A stretch of DNA of 64,000 bases from CAWFKS01 sp963816435. GTDB taxonomy: Bacteria > Pseudomonadota > Alphaproteobacteria > Rhizobiales > Rhizobiaceae. The stretch spans positions 186,001 through 250,000 of the forward strand of contig CAWFKS010000012.1 of NCBI GenBank assembly GCA_963816435.1, given 5' to 3'. The notes below the pieces were generated by a model. It was not told the DNA's origin, searched no databases, and saw only the letters and a list, made by a program, of their open reading frames with translations. Of this stretch, positions 1-13,870 are shown piece by piece (within the stretch, counting starts at the first letter, position 1; the number at the start of each line of letters is the position of its first letter). Both the position numbers and the translations under genes were made by a program.

Positions 1-394
1 CCGGCTCGGAGAAGCCCTGGCACCACCAGTCGTCGAGATTGGCGATGCGCGGCAGGAAGCGCTTCTTCTGCTCCTCGCTGCCGAACGTGTAGATCACCGG
101 TCCGACCATGTTGACGCCGAAGGGCAGCGGCGAGGGCGCGGGGTATTTCTGCACCTCCTCCAGGAAGATGTACTGCTTCATCGGGTCCCAGCCGGTGCCG
201 CCATATTCGACCGGCCAGTGCGGCACCGCCCAACCCTTCTCGTTGAGGATGCGCGTCCAGTTGACGAGGTCTTCCTTGTCGATGTGCTCGCCGTCGATCA
301 GCTTGCGCCGCGTGTCCTCCGGGAGATTGTCCTTGAGGAATGCCCGCACCTCGTCGCGAAAGGCGAGTTCCTCGTCCGTATAGCGAAGGTCCAT
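1..394 (-). CDS. pimC: acyl-CoA dehydrogenase, large-subunit type (N-terminal part, cut by window edge)
   Basis: The reverse strand reads from ATG at 394 (MDLRYTDEELAFRDEVRAFL) for 131 residues and runs off the left edge without a stop. The visible part is the N-terminal helical domain of an acyl-CoA dehydrogenase, with the family pattern GWAVPHWPVEYGGTGW and the start of the substrate/FAD loop (WCQGFSEP). These flavoenzymes desaturate acyl-CoA at C2-C3. It is the last visible gene of an operon whose order (hydratase/dehydrogenase, ligase, thiolase, this gene) matches pimF-A-B-C of Rhodopseudomonas palustris, which degrades pimeloyl-CoA and other dicarboxylates. The symbol rests on that gene order; substrate is inferred. 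Confidence 0.8.
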   Translation of the reverse strand, partial: MDLRYTDEELAFRDEVRAFLKDNLPEDTRRKLIDGEHIDKEDLVNWTRILNEKGWAVPHWPVEYGGTGWDPMKQYIFLEEVQKYPAPSPLPFGVNMVGPVIYTFGSEEQKKRFLPRIANLDDWWCQGFSEP

Positions 395-414
395 TTCAGT
401 CTCCCAGGGCGATC

Positions 415-1596
415 TCAGTTGATCTCGAACAGGCCGGCGGCTCCCATGCCGCCGCCCACGCACATCGTCACCACTGCGTATTTCACGCCGCGCCGCTTGC
501 CCTCGATGAGCGCGTGGCCCGAAAGCCGCGATCCGCTCATGCCGTAGGGATGGCCAAGCGCGATGGCGCCGCCGTTGACGTTGAGCTTGTCGGGATCGAT
601 GCCGAGCCGGTCGCGGCAGTAGATGACCTGCACGGCGAAGGCCTCGTTCAATTCCCAAAGCCCGATATCGTCGACCTTCAGCCCGTGACGTTCCAGCAGG
701 CGCGGCACGGCGAAGACAGGGCCGATGCCCATTTCGTCGGGCGCGCAGCCGGCGACCGCGAAGCCGCGCATGATGCCGAGCGGCTCCAGTCCGCGCCGTT
801 CCGCCTCCTTGGCCTCCATCATCACGTTCGCGGACGCCCCGTCTGAAAGCTGGCTGGCATTGCCTGCGGTGATCGTGCCGCCCTCCCGAACCGGCTTCAG
901 CCCGGCCAGCCCTTCGGCGGTCGTTTCGGGACGCGGCCCCTCGTCGTGGGCGAGTGTCACTTGTTTGTGCGAGACCTCCTTGGTCTCCTTGTCGATGACG
1001 GCCATGGAGACGTCGATAGGCGCGATCTCGGCGTCGAAGCGGCCGGCCTCGCGCGCCGCGGCGACGCGCTTCTGCGATTCCAGGCCGTATTCGTCCTGCC
1101 GGTCGCGGCCGATGCCATAGCGCTTGGCGACCACTTCGGCAGTGTCGATCATCGGCATGTAGACGTCCGCCGCCGGGCCGGTGAGCGTCTCGTCCACCAG
1201 CCTGAACGTGTTGCGACGATCGTTCTGCACAAGGCTGATCGATTCCAGCCCGCCTGCGATGCCGGCGTTCACGCCGTCGTTGCGGATCGCGTTTGCCAGC
1301 AGCGCCATCGACTGCATGCCCGACGAGCACTGCCGGTCGATCGTGGTGCCGGCCGTGGTCACCGGCAGGCCTGCGACCAGCAGCGAGCGCCGCGCCACGT
1401 TGAGGCCGGTCGTGCCCTCCTGCATGGCGCAGCCCATCACCACGTCCTCGATCTCGCCGCCTTCCAGCCCCGAACGCTGCAGCGCCGCCGCGATGGCATG
1501 GCCGCCCATCGTGGCGCCGGCCGTGTCGTTGAGCGCGCCGCGGTAGGCCTTGCCGACCGGCGTCCTTGCCGTGGATACGATGACGGCTTCTCTCAT
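415..1596 (-). CDS. pimB: acetyl-CoA C-acyltransferase (thiolase)
   Basis: A 393-residue thiolase, normal length for the family, which cleaves 3-oxoacyl-CoA with CoA to give acetyl-CoA and a shortened acyl-CoA. The acyl-accepting cysteine is Cys90 in DRQCSSGMQS, the catalytic histidine lies in GGAIALGHPYGMSGSR, and the C-terminal CVGGGMGAAG carries the second cysteine. Its ATG overlaps the stop of the upstream ligase gene (ATGA), so the two are translationally coupled. By position it corresponds to pimB; whether it prefers dicarboxyl-CoA, beta-ketoadipyl-CoA or ordinary fatty acyl-CoA cannot be told from sequence alone. Confidence 0.9.
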   Translation of the reverse strand: MREAVIVSTARTPVGKAYRGALNDTAGATMGGHAIAAALQRSGLEGGEIEDVVMGCAMQEGTTGLNVARRSLLVAGLPVTTAGTTIDRQCSSGMQSMALLANAIRNDGVNAGIAGGLESISLVQNDRRNTFRLVDETLTGPAADVYMPMIDTAEVVAKRYGIGRDRQDEYGLESQKRVAAAREAGRFDAEIAPIDVSMAVIDKETKEVSHKQVTLAHDEGPRPETTAEGLAGLKPVREGGTITAGNASQLSDGASANVMMEAKEAERRGLEPLGIMRGFAVAGCAPDEMGIGPVFAVPRLLERHGLKVDDIGLWELNEAFAVQVIYCRDRLGIDPDKLNVNGGAIALGHPYGMSGSRLSGHALIEGKRRGVKYAVVTMCVGGGMGAAGLFEIN

Positions 1597-3284
1597 GTGG
1601 ATGCTCCTTGCGCTTCTTGCTCGGCCGCGCGAGCGGCTTCGTCGTGTTTCAGTTCCAGTTTGGAAAGCTTGCCGACTGGCGTGCGCGGCAGCGCCTCGCG
1701 GATTTCAAGCGCGGCCGGCTGTTCGTGCGGACCGATGCGCGGCTTGAGGAATTCGCGCAAGGCGTCCAGCGTCATCGGTGCCGCACCCTGCCTCAGCTTC
1801 ACGAAGGCCTTCGGCGCCTCGCCGCGATAGGCGTCGGCGATGCCGATGACCAGCACCTCCTCGACGTCGGGATGCTCGTAGATCGCCTGCTCGATCATCT
1901 GCGGATAGACGTTGAAGCCGCCGCAGATGATCATGTCCTTCTTGCGGTCGACGATGGTGAAGAAGCCTTCCTCGTCCATGAAGCCGATGTCGCCGGTCAG
2001 GAACCCGCCATCGCTGAACGAGGCTTCGGTCTCTTCCGGGCGGTTGAGGTAGCCCCTGGTCACATTTGGCCCGTAGATGCGCAACTCGCCCACTTCGCCT
2101 TGCGGCAACACCCGGCTGGGATCGTCAAGCGCCACCACGTCCATCCAGATGCCCGGCAGCGGCACGCCGATGGTCGCGACCTTGTCGCCGCGCCCGGGCG
2201 GGATGTTGGTGCCGGCCGGCGATGTCTCGGTCATGCCCCAGCCGCCGAGCACGTCGTGGCCGGTGGCGTTCTTGATCTTGCGGGCAACCTCGACCGGCAT
2301 CGGCGCGCCGCCCGATGCGCAATAGCGCAGCGACGACAGGTTGCGCTTCTCGAAGCCCGGGCGTCGCGGCCATGGCGATCCACATTGTCGGCACGCCGGG
2401 AAAGCTGGTGGCGCCGTTCTCGATTTCGGCAAGCGCCGTCTCGGCGTCGAAGCGCGTGTGCAGGATCAGTTCCAGCCCGTTGTTGAGGGCGCGCAGCATC
2501 ACCGCCGTCAGCGCGTAGATGTGGAACAGCGGCAGGAACAGCAGCACCCGGTCGGAACCCGTCGACATCAGTCCATGCGCGTCAAACCAGCAGTCGTAGC
2601 TGGCGACCGCACTGGTGAGATTGCCGTGAGTGAGGAGCGTTCCCTTCGGCAGCCCGGTGGTGCCGCCGGTATACTGCAGCAGGGCGAGGTCGTCGGCCGA
2701 GACCGCCGGGAATGCGGCGGATCCTGCGTCGGCCTCCCTGACGAATTCGGCGAAGGTGGTCGCCCCGCTACCCTCAGGCATCGGCCCAGCAAGGGCGGAC
2801 TCGCCCCAGAGGGCGTCCTCGCCGACGATGACGCGATCGGCCAGCCCGGCATCGGCAAGCTTCTGCGCGCCCAGCGCCATTTCGCCGATGTTGGTCGTGA
2901 CGATGGTTCGGGCGCCGCTGTCGGTGAGCTTGTGGGCGAGGACGCGGCCGCCGTCGAGCGGAGAAAGATGGACGACGGTGGCGCCGGCCTTGAGCGCGCC
3001 GAAGAATGCGATCGGGTGGTAGAGCGTGTTGGGCAGGAACAGCGCGATCCGTCGAAGCCGGACCCAGACCGGCTCCCAGGAACGCGGCCGCACAGCGATC
3101 GACCTCGGCCTTCAGCGCCGCGAATGAAAGCGCCCGCCCGCGAAATGTGAACGCGGTCTTGTCGCCCCACTCGGCGGCGCCCCGGTCGACGATCTCGTGC
3201 ACCGGCCAGGCGTCGATCCGCGTATCCGGCGAGAGGCCCAGCCGGATAGGCGCCTTTCCATGGTGCGTTGGCGAGATCGCGCAT
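1593..3284 (-). pseudogene. pimA: long-chain/dicarboxylate acyl-CoA ligase, three single-base frameshifts
   Basis: AMP-forming acyl-CoA synthetase (acid + ATP + CoA to acyl-CoA). Start MRDLANAPWKGAYPAG at 3284; the frame must change near 3235-3240 (then LSPDTRIDAWPVHEIVDRG), near 3051-3060 (then RIALFLPNTLYHPIAFFGALKAG) and near 2356-2361 (then FEKRNLSSLRYCASGG). At each point removing one base restores the family sequence. The adenylation P-loop YTGGTTGLPKGT, the GWGMTETSP motif and the C-terminal hinge region DRKKDMIICGGFNVYP are all intact, giving about 563 residues when corrected. It lies 9 bp after the pimF-like gene and overlaps the thiolase start. Three breaks in one gene could mean a real pseudogene, but the same kind of extra base occurs in many core genes of this window, so sequencing error is at least as likely. 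Confidence 0.75.
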
Positions 3285-3293
3285 GGCGTTCCT

Positions 3294-5391
3294 TCAGGCT
3301 CCCGCCGGCCGGGCCGAGAAACTGGCGTTGGTCTCTGCCAGTTGCCTGAGAAGAGGCGACGGCTTGAACACCTCTTTGCCGGTTCGCTCGTGCCAGTATT
3401 CCAGCCGCTCGACGATCTTCTTCAGCCCTTCGAGGTCGGCCCAGAACATCGGGCCGCCCTTGCCGATCGGGAAGCCGTATCCGTTGACCCAGACAAGATC
3501 GATGTCGGACGGGCGCGCGGCGATCTTCTCCTCGAGGATCTTGGCGCCCTCGTTGATCATCGGGTAGAGCGTGCGCTCGGTGATCTCTTCGGCCGAGATT
3601 TCGCGGCGCTCGATGCCACGTTCGGCGGCCTTTTCCTCGATCAGCCGCGCCACGTCCGGATCCGGCTTCGGCGTGCGCGAGCCTTCCTCGTAGATGTAGA
3701 CGCCGCGTCCCGTCTTCTGCCCGAAGCGGCCCTGCTCGCACAGCGCATCGGCGATCGCGGCCGTCTTTCCCTGCGCCTTGCGGTTGCGCCAGCCGATGTC
3801 CAGTCCCGCCAGATCCCACATGGCGAACGGCCCCATCGGCCATCCGAAATCGGTGAACACCTCGTCGACCTGCTGGGGCGAGGCGCCTTCCAGAAGCAGG
3901 TTCTCGCTCTCGTCGTTGCGGGCGCCGAGCATCCGGTTTCCGACGAAGCCGTGGCAGACCCCGACGACCACCGGCACCTTGCCGATCTTCTTTCCTGCGC
4001 CGAGCACCGTGGCGAGGACATCAGGCGCGGTCTTGTCGCCGCGGACGATCTCCAGAAGCCGCATGACATTGGCCGGCGAGAAGAAATGCGTGCCGACCAC
4101 GTCCTGCGGTCGGCTGGTGGAGGCTGCGATCTCGTCGACGTCGAGATAGGACGTGTTCGTGGCCAGGATGGCGCCGGGCTTGGCGATCTTGTCGAGCTTG
4201 CCGAATACCTCCTTCTTGATGTCCATTTCCTCGAATACCGCCTCGATGATCAGGTCGCAGTCGGCGAGGTCGGCATAGTCGGTTGTGCGCGAGAAGCGCG
4301 CCATGCGCTCTGCCTTCTTCTCCTCGCTCAGCGAGCCGCGCTTGACCGAGATCGCGTAGTTCTTGTCGATCGTCGCGAAGCCGCGGTCGAGCGCTTCCTC
4401 GCTCATCTCGAGGATGGTAACCTGATAGCCGCCGTTCACGAAAGACATGGCGATGCCGCCGCCCATCGTGCCGGCGCCGATCACGCCCACCTTCTTCAAC
4501 TCGCGCGGTGAAACCTCCTTGCCGATGCCCGGCACCTTTGGCTGCTTCGCGCTCGGCGAAGAACAGGTGCCGCTGGGCGCGCGACTGCGTGCCCTGGACG
4601 AGGTGGATGAAGTATTCGCGCTCGGTCTTCAGCGCCTCGTCGAACGGCATCTCGATGGCGTTGCGGACGGACTTGGCGCAGTAGAGCGGCGCCTCCAGCC
4701 CGCGCGCCTTCTTCGTGGCGTCCTTGGCCATGGCGTCGAACGCATCCATGTTGCCCCGGAAGCCTTCGATCCGGTCGGACCGCTCGCGCACCGGCACGTA
4801 GGGGCCGCCCTCCTTGACCTTGCGGCGGGCGAACGCGACCGCAGCCTCGACCAGATCGTCTCCGGCGATCTCGTCGACCAGTCCGACGGCCTCGGCTTCC
4901 GCGGCCCCGATCGGGTTGCCCGAGACGATCATCTTCAGCGCCATCTCGGGACCGACGATGCGGGGCAGGCGCACCGTGCCGCCCGAGCCCGGCAGCAGGC
5001 CCAGCTTCACCTCGGGAAGCCCGAGCTTGGAGGCCTTGTCGGCGACGCGGAAATGGCAGGCTAGCGCCAGTTCGAGGCCGCCGCCGAAGGCTGTGCCGTG
5101 GATCGCCGCCACGGCCGGCTTGGGCAGCGATTCGAGCAGCCTGCACAGATCCGGCAGGTTGGGCCGCGCAAGCGCCTTTTCCGTGCCGAACTCGGTGATG
5201 TCGGCGCCGGAGATGAAGGTCCGGCCGGCGCAGGCTATGACGATCGCGGAGACCGCCTTGTCGTCGCGCAGCTCTTCCAAGGCCGCGTATAACGGCTCGC
5301 GCAGTCGGAACGACAACGCGTTGACGGGCGGGTTGTCGAGCGTGACGATTGCGATGTCGTCTTGGCGCGTGACGGTGACAAGCTGGCTCAT
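3294..5391 (-). CDS. pimF: enoyl-CoA hydratase / 3-hydroxyacyl-CoA dehydrogenase fusion (one frameshift)
   Basis: Bifunctional beta-oxidation protein of about 698 residues once one extra base in CCTTT at 4535-4539 is discounted. The N-terminal half from MSQLVTVTRQDDIAIVTLDN is a crotonase domain with the oxyanion loops SGADITEFG and HGTAFGGGLELALACH and the glutamate-bearing GLPEVKLGLLPGSGGT. After the junction AAKVPGIGKEV comes the NAD-binding dehydrogenase domain with VGVIGAGTMGGGIAMSF and the C-terminal HAD domains. It hydrates 2-enoyl-CoA and oxidises the resulting 3-hydroxyacyl-CoA. Same architecture and operon position as PimF. As deposited, the two halves fall in different frames. Confidence 0.85.
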
Positions 5392-5424
5392 CCGTTCTCC
5401 TTGGCCGGTTGCGGCGGGGCGGCC

Positions 5425-6219
5425 TCAGGCCGGCGTGGTCTGGTTGACGAAGTCGCGGATCAGGCCCGCGGTGGCACCCGGCTGCTCGATGCAGGGAAGG
5501 TGCCCGGCGTCAGCGACGATCTCGAAGCGGGCGCCATCGATCAGGTCGGCGGTCGAACGAACGAGGTCTGGCGGCGTCGATCCGTCCTCGTCGCCCACCA
5601 TACACAGCACGGGAAGCTTCAGCGCTCGGGTGGATTCGGTGAGATCGGCGTCGCGCAATGCGGCGCAGGTGCCGACATAGCCTTCCGGCTCGCTGCGGGA
5701 CAACATTGCCTTGTAGCCGACGAAGTCCGGGTTCTCGGGGGTGCGGTAGCCGGCGGTGAACCATACCTTCATGATATTGTCCGCGATCGACCCGATGCCG
5801 TCGTTCTTCACCGTCGCGATGCGGGTGTTCCAGGAATCTTGCGTTCCGATCTTGTGGGAGGTGTCGCACAGGATGAGGCGGCCGACGAGGTCGGGTCGCC
5901 GCGCGGCGAGACCCTGGACGATCATGCCGCCCACCGACAGGCCGACGGCAGTCGCTTTCCCAAGGTCCAGATGATCGATGAGCGCGGCCAGATCGTCGAC
6001 ATGATCCGTCATAGCGTAGGGGGCCGGCGTGGCTTCCGAGAGGCCGTGGCCGCGCTTGTCGTATACGAGAATGCGGTACTCGTCGGCAAGCAAGGCGGTG
6101 ACCGCGTCCCAGATGCGGAAATCAGTGCCGAGCGAGTTCGAGAAGACGATCGGCCGACCGTCGCGCCGGCCGCGCAATCCGTAGTGGAGCACCACTCCGT
6201 TGACGCGCGCGAAATCCAT
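5425..6219 (-). CDS. pcaD: alpha/beta hydrolase, 3-oxoadipate enol-lactonase-like
   Basis: A 264-residue alpha/beta hydrolase. Nucleophile serine in GLSVGGM, acid in GDEDGSTPP, catalytic histidine in DAGHLPCIEQP: the spacing typical of PcaD, which hydrolyses 3-oxoadipate enol-lactone to 3-oxoadipate. First gene of the minus-strand acyl-CoA operon, 33 bp before the hydratase/dehydrogenase gene and 19 bp after an inverted repeat. The rest of the protocatechuate pathway (pcaC, pcaB, pcaGH) is not here, so it may act on another lactone or ester feeding dicarboxylate degradation. Family assignment is firm; exact substrate is not. Confidence 0.8.
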   Translation of the reverse strand: MDFARVNGVVLHYGLRGRRDGRPIVFSNSLGTDFRIWDAVTALLADEYRILVYDKRGHGLSEATPAPYAMTDHVDDLAALIDHLDLGKATAVGLSVGGMIVQGLAARRPDLVGRLILCDTSHKIGTQDSWNTRIATVKNDGIGSIADNIMKVWFTAGYRTPENPDFVGYKAMLSRSEPEGYVGTCAALRDADLTESTRALKLPVLCMVGDEDGSTPPDLVRSTADLIDGARFEIVADAGHLPCIEQPGATAGLIRDFVNQTTPA

Positions 6220-6238
6220 CCGCTCCTCCCTTGGCCGG

Positions 6239-6256
6239 ACATACTACCGAGTATGT
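6239..6256. promoter_or_regulatory. TetR-type operator (perfect 7-bp inverted repeat)
   Basis: ACATACT-ACCG-AGTATGT is a perfect 7+4+7 dyad ending 20 bp before the pcaD-like start codon. Its size and form are those of operators bound by TetR-family repressors of acyl-CoA catabolism. No regulator gene is adjacent; it may lie beyond the left edge. The role is inferred from form and position. Confidence 0.6.
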
Positions 6257-6370
6257 TGGAAACGGGCGGTGGGGTCAATCGCCGCCTCTGCGGTTCCGTC
6301 AAGCGGTATGCGGCGAATTCGCGAGCGGTTCAAGGTCGCGCTGAATGCTGAGTGGAGCCACGTCATGTTG

Positions 6371-6390
6371 ACATAAAGATATGCTTATGT
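6371..6390. promoter_or_regulatory. operator-like dyad in the metH promoter
   Basis: ACATAAAGATATGCTTATGT is an imperfect 20-bp palindrome (16 of 20 positions symmetric, ACATAA/TTATGT arms). It overlaps a consensus -35 element TTGACA at 6369-6374 with GATTTT 17 bp on as a possible -10, so a bound repressor would block RNA polymerase. The ATAAAGATAT core resembles motifs attributed to ArsR-type SahR/SamR regulators of methionine-cycle genes; that link is from memory and unproven here. Confidence 0.45.
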
Positions 6391-6422
6391 GATTTTGCGA
6401 TCTTTCCAACGTTGCGAAAGTT

Positions 6423-10214
<3,792 letters not shown>

Positions 10215-10234
10215 ACCGAAACGGGAACGACTGC

Positions 10235-10822
10235 CTACTTGGAATAGGGGTCTTTCGGCGATCTATCGCCCGAAAGCGATTTGCGCGAGCGTTCCGTCAG
10301 TTCCTCGATCGCGTCGGCAAGGTGGATTTCGGCGATGTTGTAGTCGCCGCGCTCGACGCGCAACTCGTGCGCTTCCATCAGCACGTCGGCGTGGGTGAAG
10401 CCGGCCGGCGGCTCGAAGCGATACGAGGCCAGCTCGATCAGCAGACCCAGTGGATCGCGGAAATAGATCGAATCCATGAAGCCCCGGTCCTTCACCCCGC
10501 TGTGGCGGATGCCGCGCTCGTCGAGCCGTTCGACCGCCTGCAGGAAAGTGACGCGCGAAACCGAAAACGCGATGTGGTGCACCGCACCCGGCACGGCAGG
10601 TGTGGGCGAGGCCCCGGGCTTGCGATCCTCGCTGGTGAAAATCGTGATCAGCCGGCCGTCGCCGGGATCGAAATAGAGATGGCTTTCCTCGGCGCGGTCG
10701 AGGTTCGGCTGCTCGAAGACGAAAGGCATGCCGAGCACGCCCTCCCAAAAGTCGATCGAGGTCTGGCGATCTGCACCCGTAAGCGTGATGTGATGGACGC
10801 CCTGCACCTGCAGCTTGCGCAT
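10235..10822 (-). CDS. VOC (glyoxalase/dioxygenase) family protein
   Basis: A 195-residue vicinal-oxygen-chelate protein. The N-terminal repeat begins VQGVHHITLTGADRQTSIDFW and the second metal-ligand region is AVHHIAFSV, with a later glutamate in DPLGLLIELASY; together H...H...E is the usual divalent-metal set of ring-cleaving dioxygenases and glyoxalase-like enzymes. GGAGGG stands 7 nt before the ATG. It lies between metH and the ccoS end and belongs to neither pathway by sequence. The substrate cannot be inferred. Confidence 0.8.
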   Translation of the reverse strand: MRKLQVQGVHHITLTGADRQTSIDFWEGVLGMPFVFEQPNLDRAEESHLYFDPGDGRLITIFTSEDRKPGASPTPAVPGAVHHIAFSVSRVTFLQAVERLDERGIRHSGVKDRGFMDSIYFRDPLGLLIELASYRFEPPAGFTHADVLMEAHELRVERGDYNIAEIHLADAIEELTERSRKSLSGDRSPKDPYSK

Positions 10823-10866
10823 GAAGATTCCCTCCGCCGGCGCGGCGGCCTAATGGCCGGCTCCCG

Positions 10867-11106
10867 TCAGGTGTCCCTGCTCTCGCGCCTGCGTCCATTG
10901 TCGTGCGGGTGATCGTCGAGGTCCACCCCAGTGATGTCGGCGGCGGTGTCGTAGTCCGGCAACGGCTTGTCGTCGTCGATCAGCACGCGCTCGGCAGCCC
11001 CGTCCAGATCCTCGTACTGGCCGCTCTTCAGGGACCAGAGGAATGCGCCCAGTCCGAGGGCACCCAATCCTAGTGCGACAGGGATGAGCAGGACGAGATT
11101 GGTCAT
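10867..11106 (-). CDS. ccoS: cbb3 oxidase maturation protein CcoS/FixS
   Basis: A 79-residue protein with one N-terminal membrane segment (LVLLIPVALGLGALGLGAFLW) followed by the CcoS signature LKSGQYEDLDGAAERVLID. CcoS is needed for haem/copper insertion into the catalytic subunit of cbb3 oxidase. Its ATG overlaps the stop of ccoI (ATGA), so it is the last gene of ccoGHIS. The acidic tail after residue 50 is variable in the family. Confidence 0.93.
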   Translation of the reverse strand: MTNLVLLIPVALGLGALGLGAFLWSLKSGQYEDLDGAAERVLIDDDKPLPDYDTAADITGVDLDDHPHDNGRRRESRDT

Positions 11107-13377
11107 TGTGCAGTTGCGAAGGCTCCGGCGGACGCGGCCTTAACATCCGCGTGCGGTTCATTGTTCCCCCTCGCAAGGGTTGTGCCGCGCAGCCGCATGG
11201 CATTGGCGATGACGATCAGCGATGACATCGACATAGCGACCGCCGCGATCAACGGCGTGACGTGCCCGGAAATCGCGACAGGCACGGCGACGATATTGTA
11301 GGCGATTGCCAGCGCAAAGTTCTGGCGGATGAGCCGGCCCGACTTCCTTGAAATTTCTAGGGCCTGCGGAACGGCGGCAAGGCTGTCGTGCAGGAACACG
11401 AAATCGGCGGCGTTGCGCCCGATGTCCGCCGCACTGGCCGGAGCCATCGAGACGTGGGCGGCCGCCAGCGCCGGCGCGTCGTTGAGCCCGTCGCCGACCA
11501 TCAGCGAACGATGACCTTCCGCCGCCAGGGCTTCGAGACGCGCGGTCTTGTCGCCTGGCAACATGCCGGCGGTGAAGCGCTCCGCGCCCGTCGCCTCGGC
11601 GATCGCCTTCACCACCTCCGGCCGGTCGCCGGAAACGATCTCCACGGCCATGCCGCGTGCCTTCAGGTCGCCGACGGCCTCGGCTGCGCCGGCGCGCAGC
11701 CGGTCGGCGAAGCGGAACGTCGCGACCGGCTTGCCGTCTTTGGCAAGCACCGTGCCGGCCTGCCGGGCGTTCCCGTCGGCCAGCGCCCAGGCGGTCCGCC
11801 CGAGCCGCCATGTCGTGGCGCCCGCACGGGCCTCGACGCCTTTGCCGGGCATCTCCGACACGCTGTCGAACGACGGCAGCCGCAGGCCAGTGCCCCTGGC
11901 GGCTGCCGAGATCGCCTGGGACTGCGGGTGGCGCGAATGGGCGGCGAGCGCTGCCGCCACCGCCAGTGCCTCGGGTGCGATGTCGCCCGCGTTCTCGAGC
12001 CGTGGCGCGCCGGAGGTCAGGGTTCCAGTCTTGTCGAACAGCGCGGTATCGATCTCGGCCATCCGTTCCATCGCCGATCCGTCCTTGACCATGATGCCGC
12101 TCTCGAACAGCCGGCGCGCGGCGACGACCTGCACGATCGGCACGGCGAGCCCCAGCGCGCAGGGGCAGGTGATGATCAGCACCGAAATGGCGATGGTGAT
12201 CGCCCGGTGCCAGTCTCCCGTCGCCGCGATCCAGCCGAGGAACGTCAGGAAGGCGGCGAGATGCACCAGCGGCGCGTAGAGGCCCGACGCGCGGTCGGCG
12301 ATGCGGCGGTAGCGGGCGCGTCCGCCCTCGGCAGCTTCCACCAGCTGCACGATCTCGGCCAGGAAGGAATCCCTTGCCGCCGCCGTCGCCTCCAGCGTCA
12401 GCGGGCCGGTAAGGTTGAGTGTGCCGGCGCGCACCGTGTCGCCGGTCTTGACCGCCTGCGGCGCACTCTCGCCGGTGGCCAGCGAGCAGTCGAGATCGGA
12501 GGAGCCGGCCGACACGCGGCCGTCGACCGGAATGCGTTCGCCGGCTGCCACCATCAATCGCATGCCCGGCTCGATCTCGTTGACCGGGACGTAGTCGTGG
12601 CTGCCTTCGGCGGTCGATCACCATGGCGCCGCGCGGCGACAGCCGCGCCAGGCCGGTAATCGTCCGGCGCGCGCGCTCGCGCATGACGTGGTCGAGCGTG
12701 CGGCCGATCAGCAGGAAGAAGAGCAGCGACACGGAGGCGTCGAAATAGGCTTCCGCACCGTGATTGATCGTCTCGTAGAGGCTCATCCCGTAGGCGAGCG
12801 ACACGCCGATGGCGATCGGCACGTCCATGTTCATGCGCCCGTGGCGAAGGGCGGCCCAGGCCGAGCGGAAGAAGACGCCGCCGGAGAAGAACAGCGCCGG
12901 AATGGCGATCAGCGCCGACAGCCAGTGGAACATGTCGCGGGTCGCGCCCTCCGCACCCGACCATACCGAAACGGACAGCAGCATGATGTTGCCGGCCGCG
13001 AAACCGGCGACGGCGACGGCGCGGATCAGCTCGCTAAGCGTGCGATCCTTTTCCTCGCCGCCCTCGAACAGGTGCGAGGCATAGCCGAGCCCGGAAAGCG
13101 TGTCGGCGATCGGCGGAACCGCTTTGTCGCCGCGCCAGCGCACCGAAACGCGCTTGGTCGACAGGTTGACGCGGGCCGCCTCGACGCCATCGAGCTTCTT
13201 CAGCGCCGTTTCAACGGCATTGATGCACGCGGCGCAGTGAACGCCCGGCACCGAAAGGTCGCTCTGCAGCATTCCGCCGTCGAGGCGCCGGGCCGCCAGC
13301 CGCAGTTCCTCGGCTGAAGGCCCCGCGCTCTCGTCGAACTCGAGCGAGGATTCGGTTCCGGGTGCGCAGCAGCTCAC
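11103..13377 (-). CDS. ccoI: copper-transporting P-type ATPase CcoI/FixI (one frameshift)
   Basis: P1B ATPase that supplies copper for cbb3 oxidase assembly. Start taken as GTG 13377 (MSCCAPGTESSLEF), overlapping the ccoH stop. It has an N-terminal metal-binding domain with VHCAACINAVE, eight expected membrane segments, the ion-site motif TCPCALGLAVP, the phosphorylated aspartate in DKTGTLT and the hinge VGDGLNDAPALAAA. Around 12604-12608 (CCTTC) the frame changes from MVIDRR to GSHDYVPVNEIEPGMRLMVAAGERIPVDG, as if one base were extra; corrected length is about 757 residues, normal for FixI. Third gene of ccoGHIS. Confidence 0.9.
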
Positions 13378-13870
13378 TGCAGCTCTCCACCCCGCACATG
13401 CACGCGCTGCACGTCGCGATAGGGTCGCGCCAGTCCCGCCTTGGCGTCGACCTCGACGATCCACACGCCGTCACGCGGCGTGTGCCGGCCGCCCAGCGGC
13501 CGTCCGCGCCCGGCTTCAGCTCCACTCGCTCGTCTTCGGTGTCATAGGCCGGATGACGGAACAGCACCGTCACTCCGTCGAGGCGGATCGGATCGCCGCC
13601 ACGGCTCGTCAGCCCGTAGCTCACCTCGCCGCCGGTCACCTGCAGCTTGCCCGTCCAGCCGAGCGCAGCCTGCTCGCGGCCCTCGCGCGCTTTTTCGTTG
13701 AACTCCTGGCTCGCCACGTAGCTGTTTTCCACGACGAGCCCGGTCCAGCTCGATTCGGCGAAATAGGCCAAGGTGAAGTTGACGGCGATCACGACGGCGA
13801 AGAATGAGACCGTGATGATCAGCATATGTCTGCCGGTGAATTCGCGCGGCTGGTGGCTTCTGGCGTTCAT
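13374..13870 (-). CDS. ccoH: FixH/CcoH cbb3 oxidase assembly protein (one frameshift)
   Basis: Membrane protein of about 165 residues with one N-terminal transmembrane segment (LIITVSFFAVVIAVNFTLAYFA) and a periplasmic domain, as in FixH, which helps CcoI and the oxidase subunits assemble. Near 13483-13490 one base appears to be missing: after GRWAAG the other frame gives HTPRDGVWIVEVDAKAGL and ends RVHVRGGELQ at 13374, overlapping the ccoI GTG start. As deposited the frame runs on uninterrupted into ccoI. Start ATG overlaps the ccoG stop (ATGA). Confidence 0.88.

Noticed and set aside
6257..6422. SAM-II or cobalamin riboswitch before metH
   Set aside because: No conserved riboswitch core or pseudoknot pairing could be recognised; only the dyad and a -35 element stand out.
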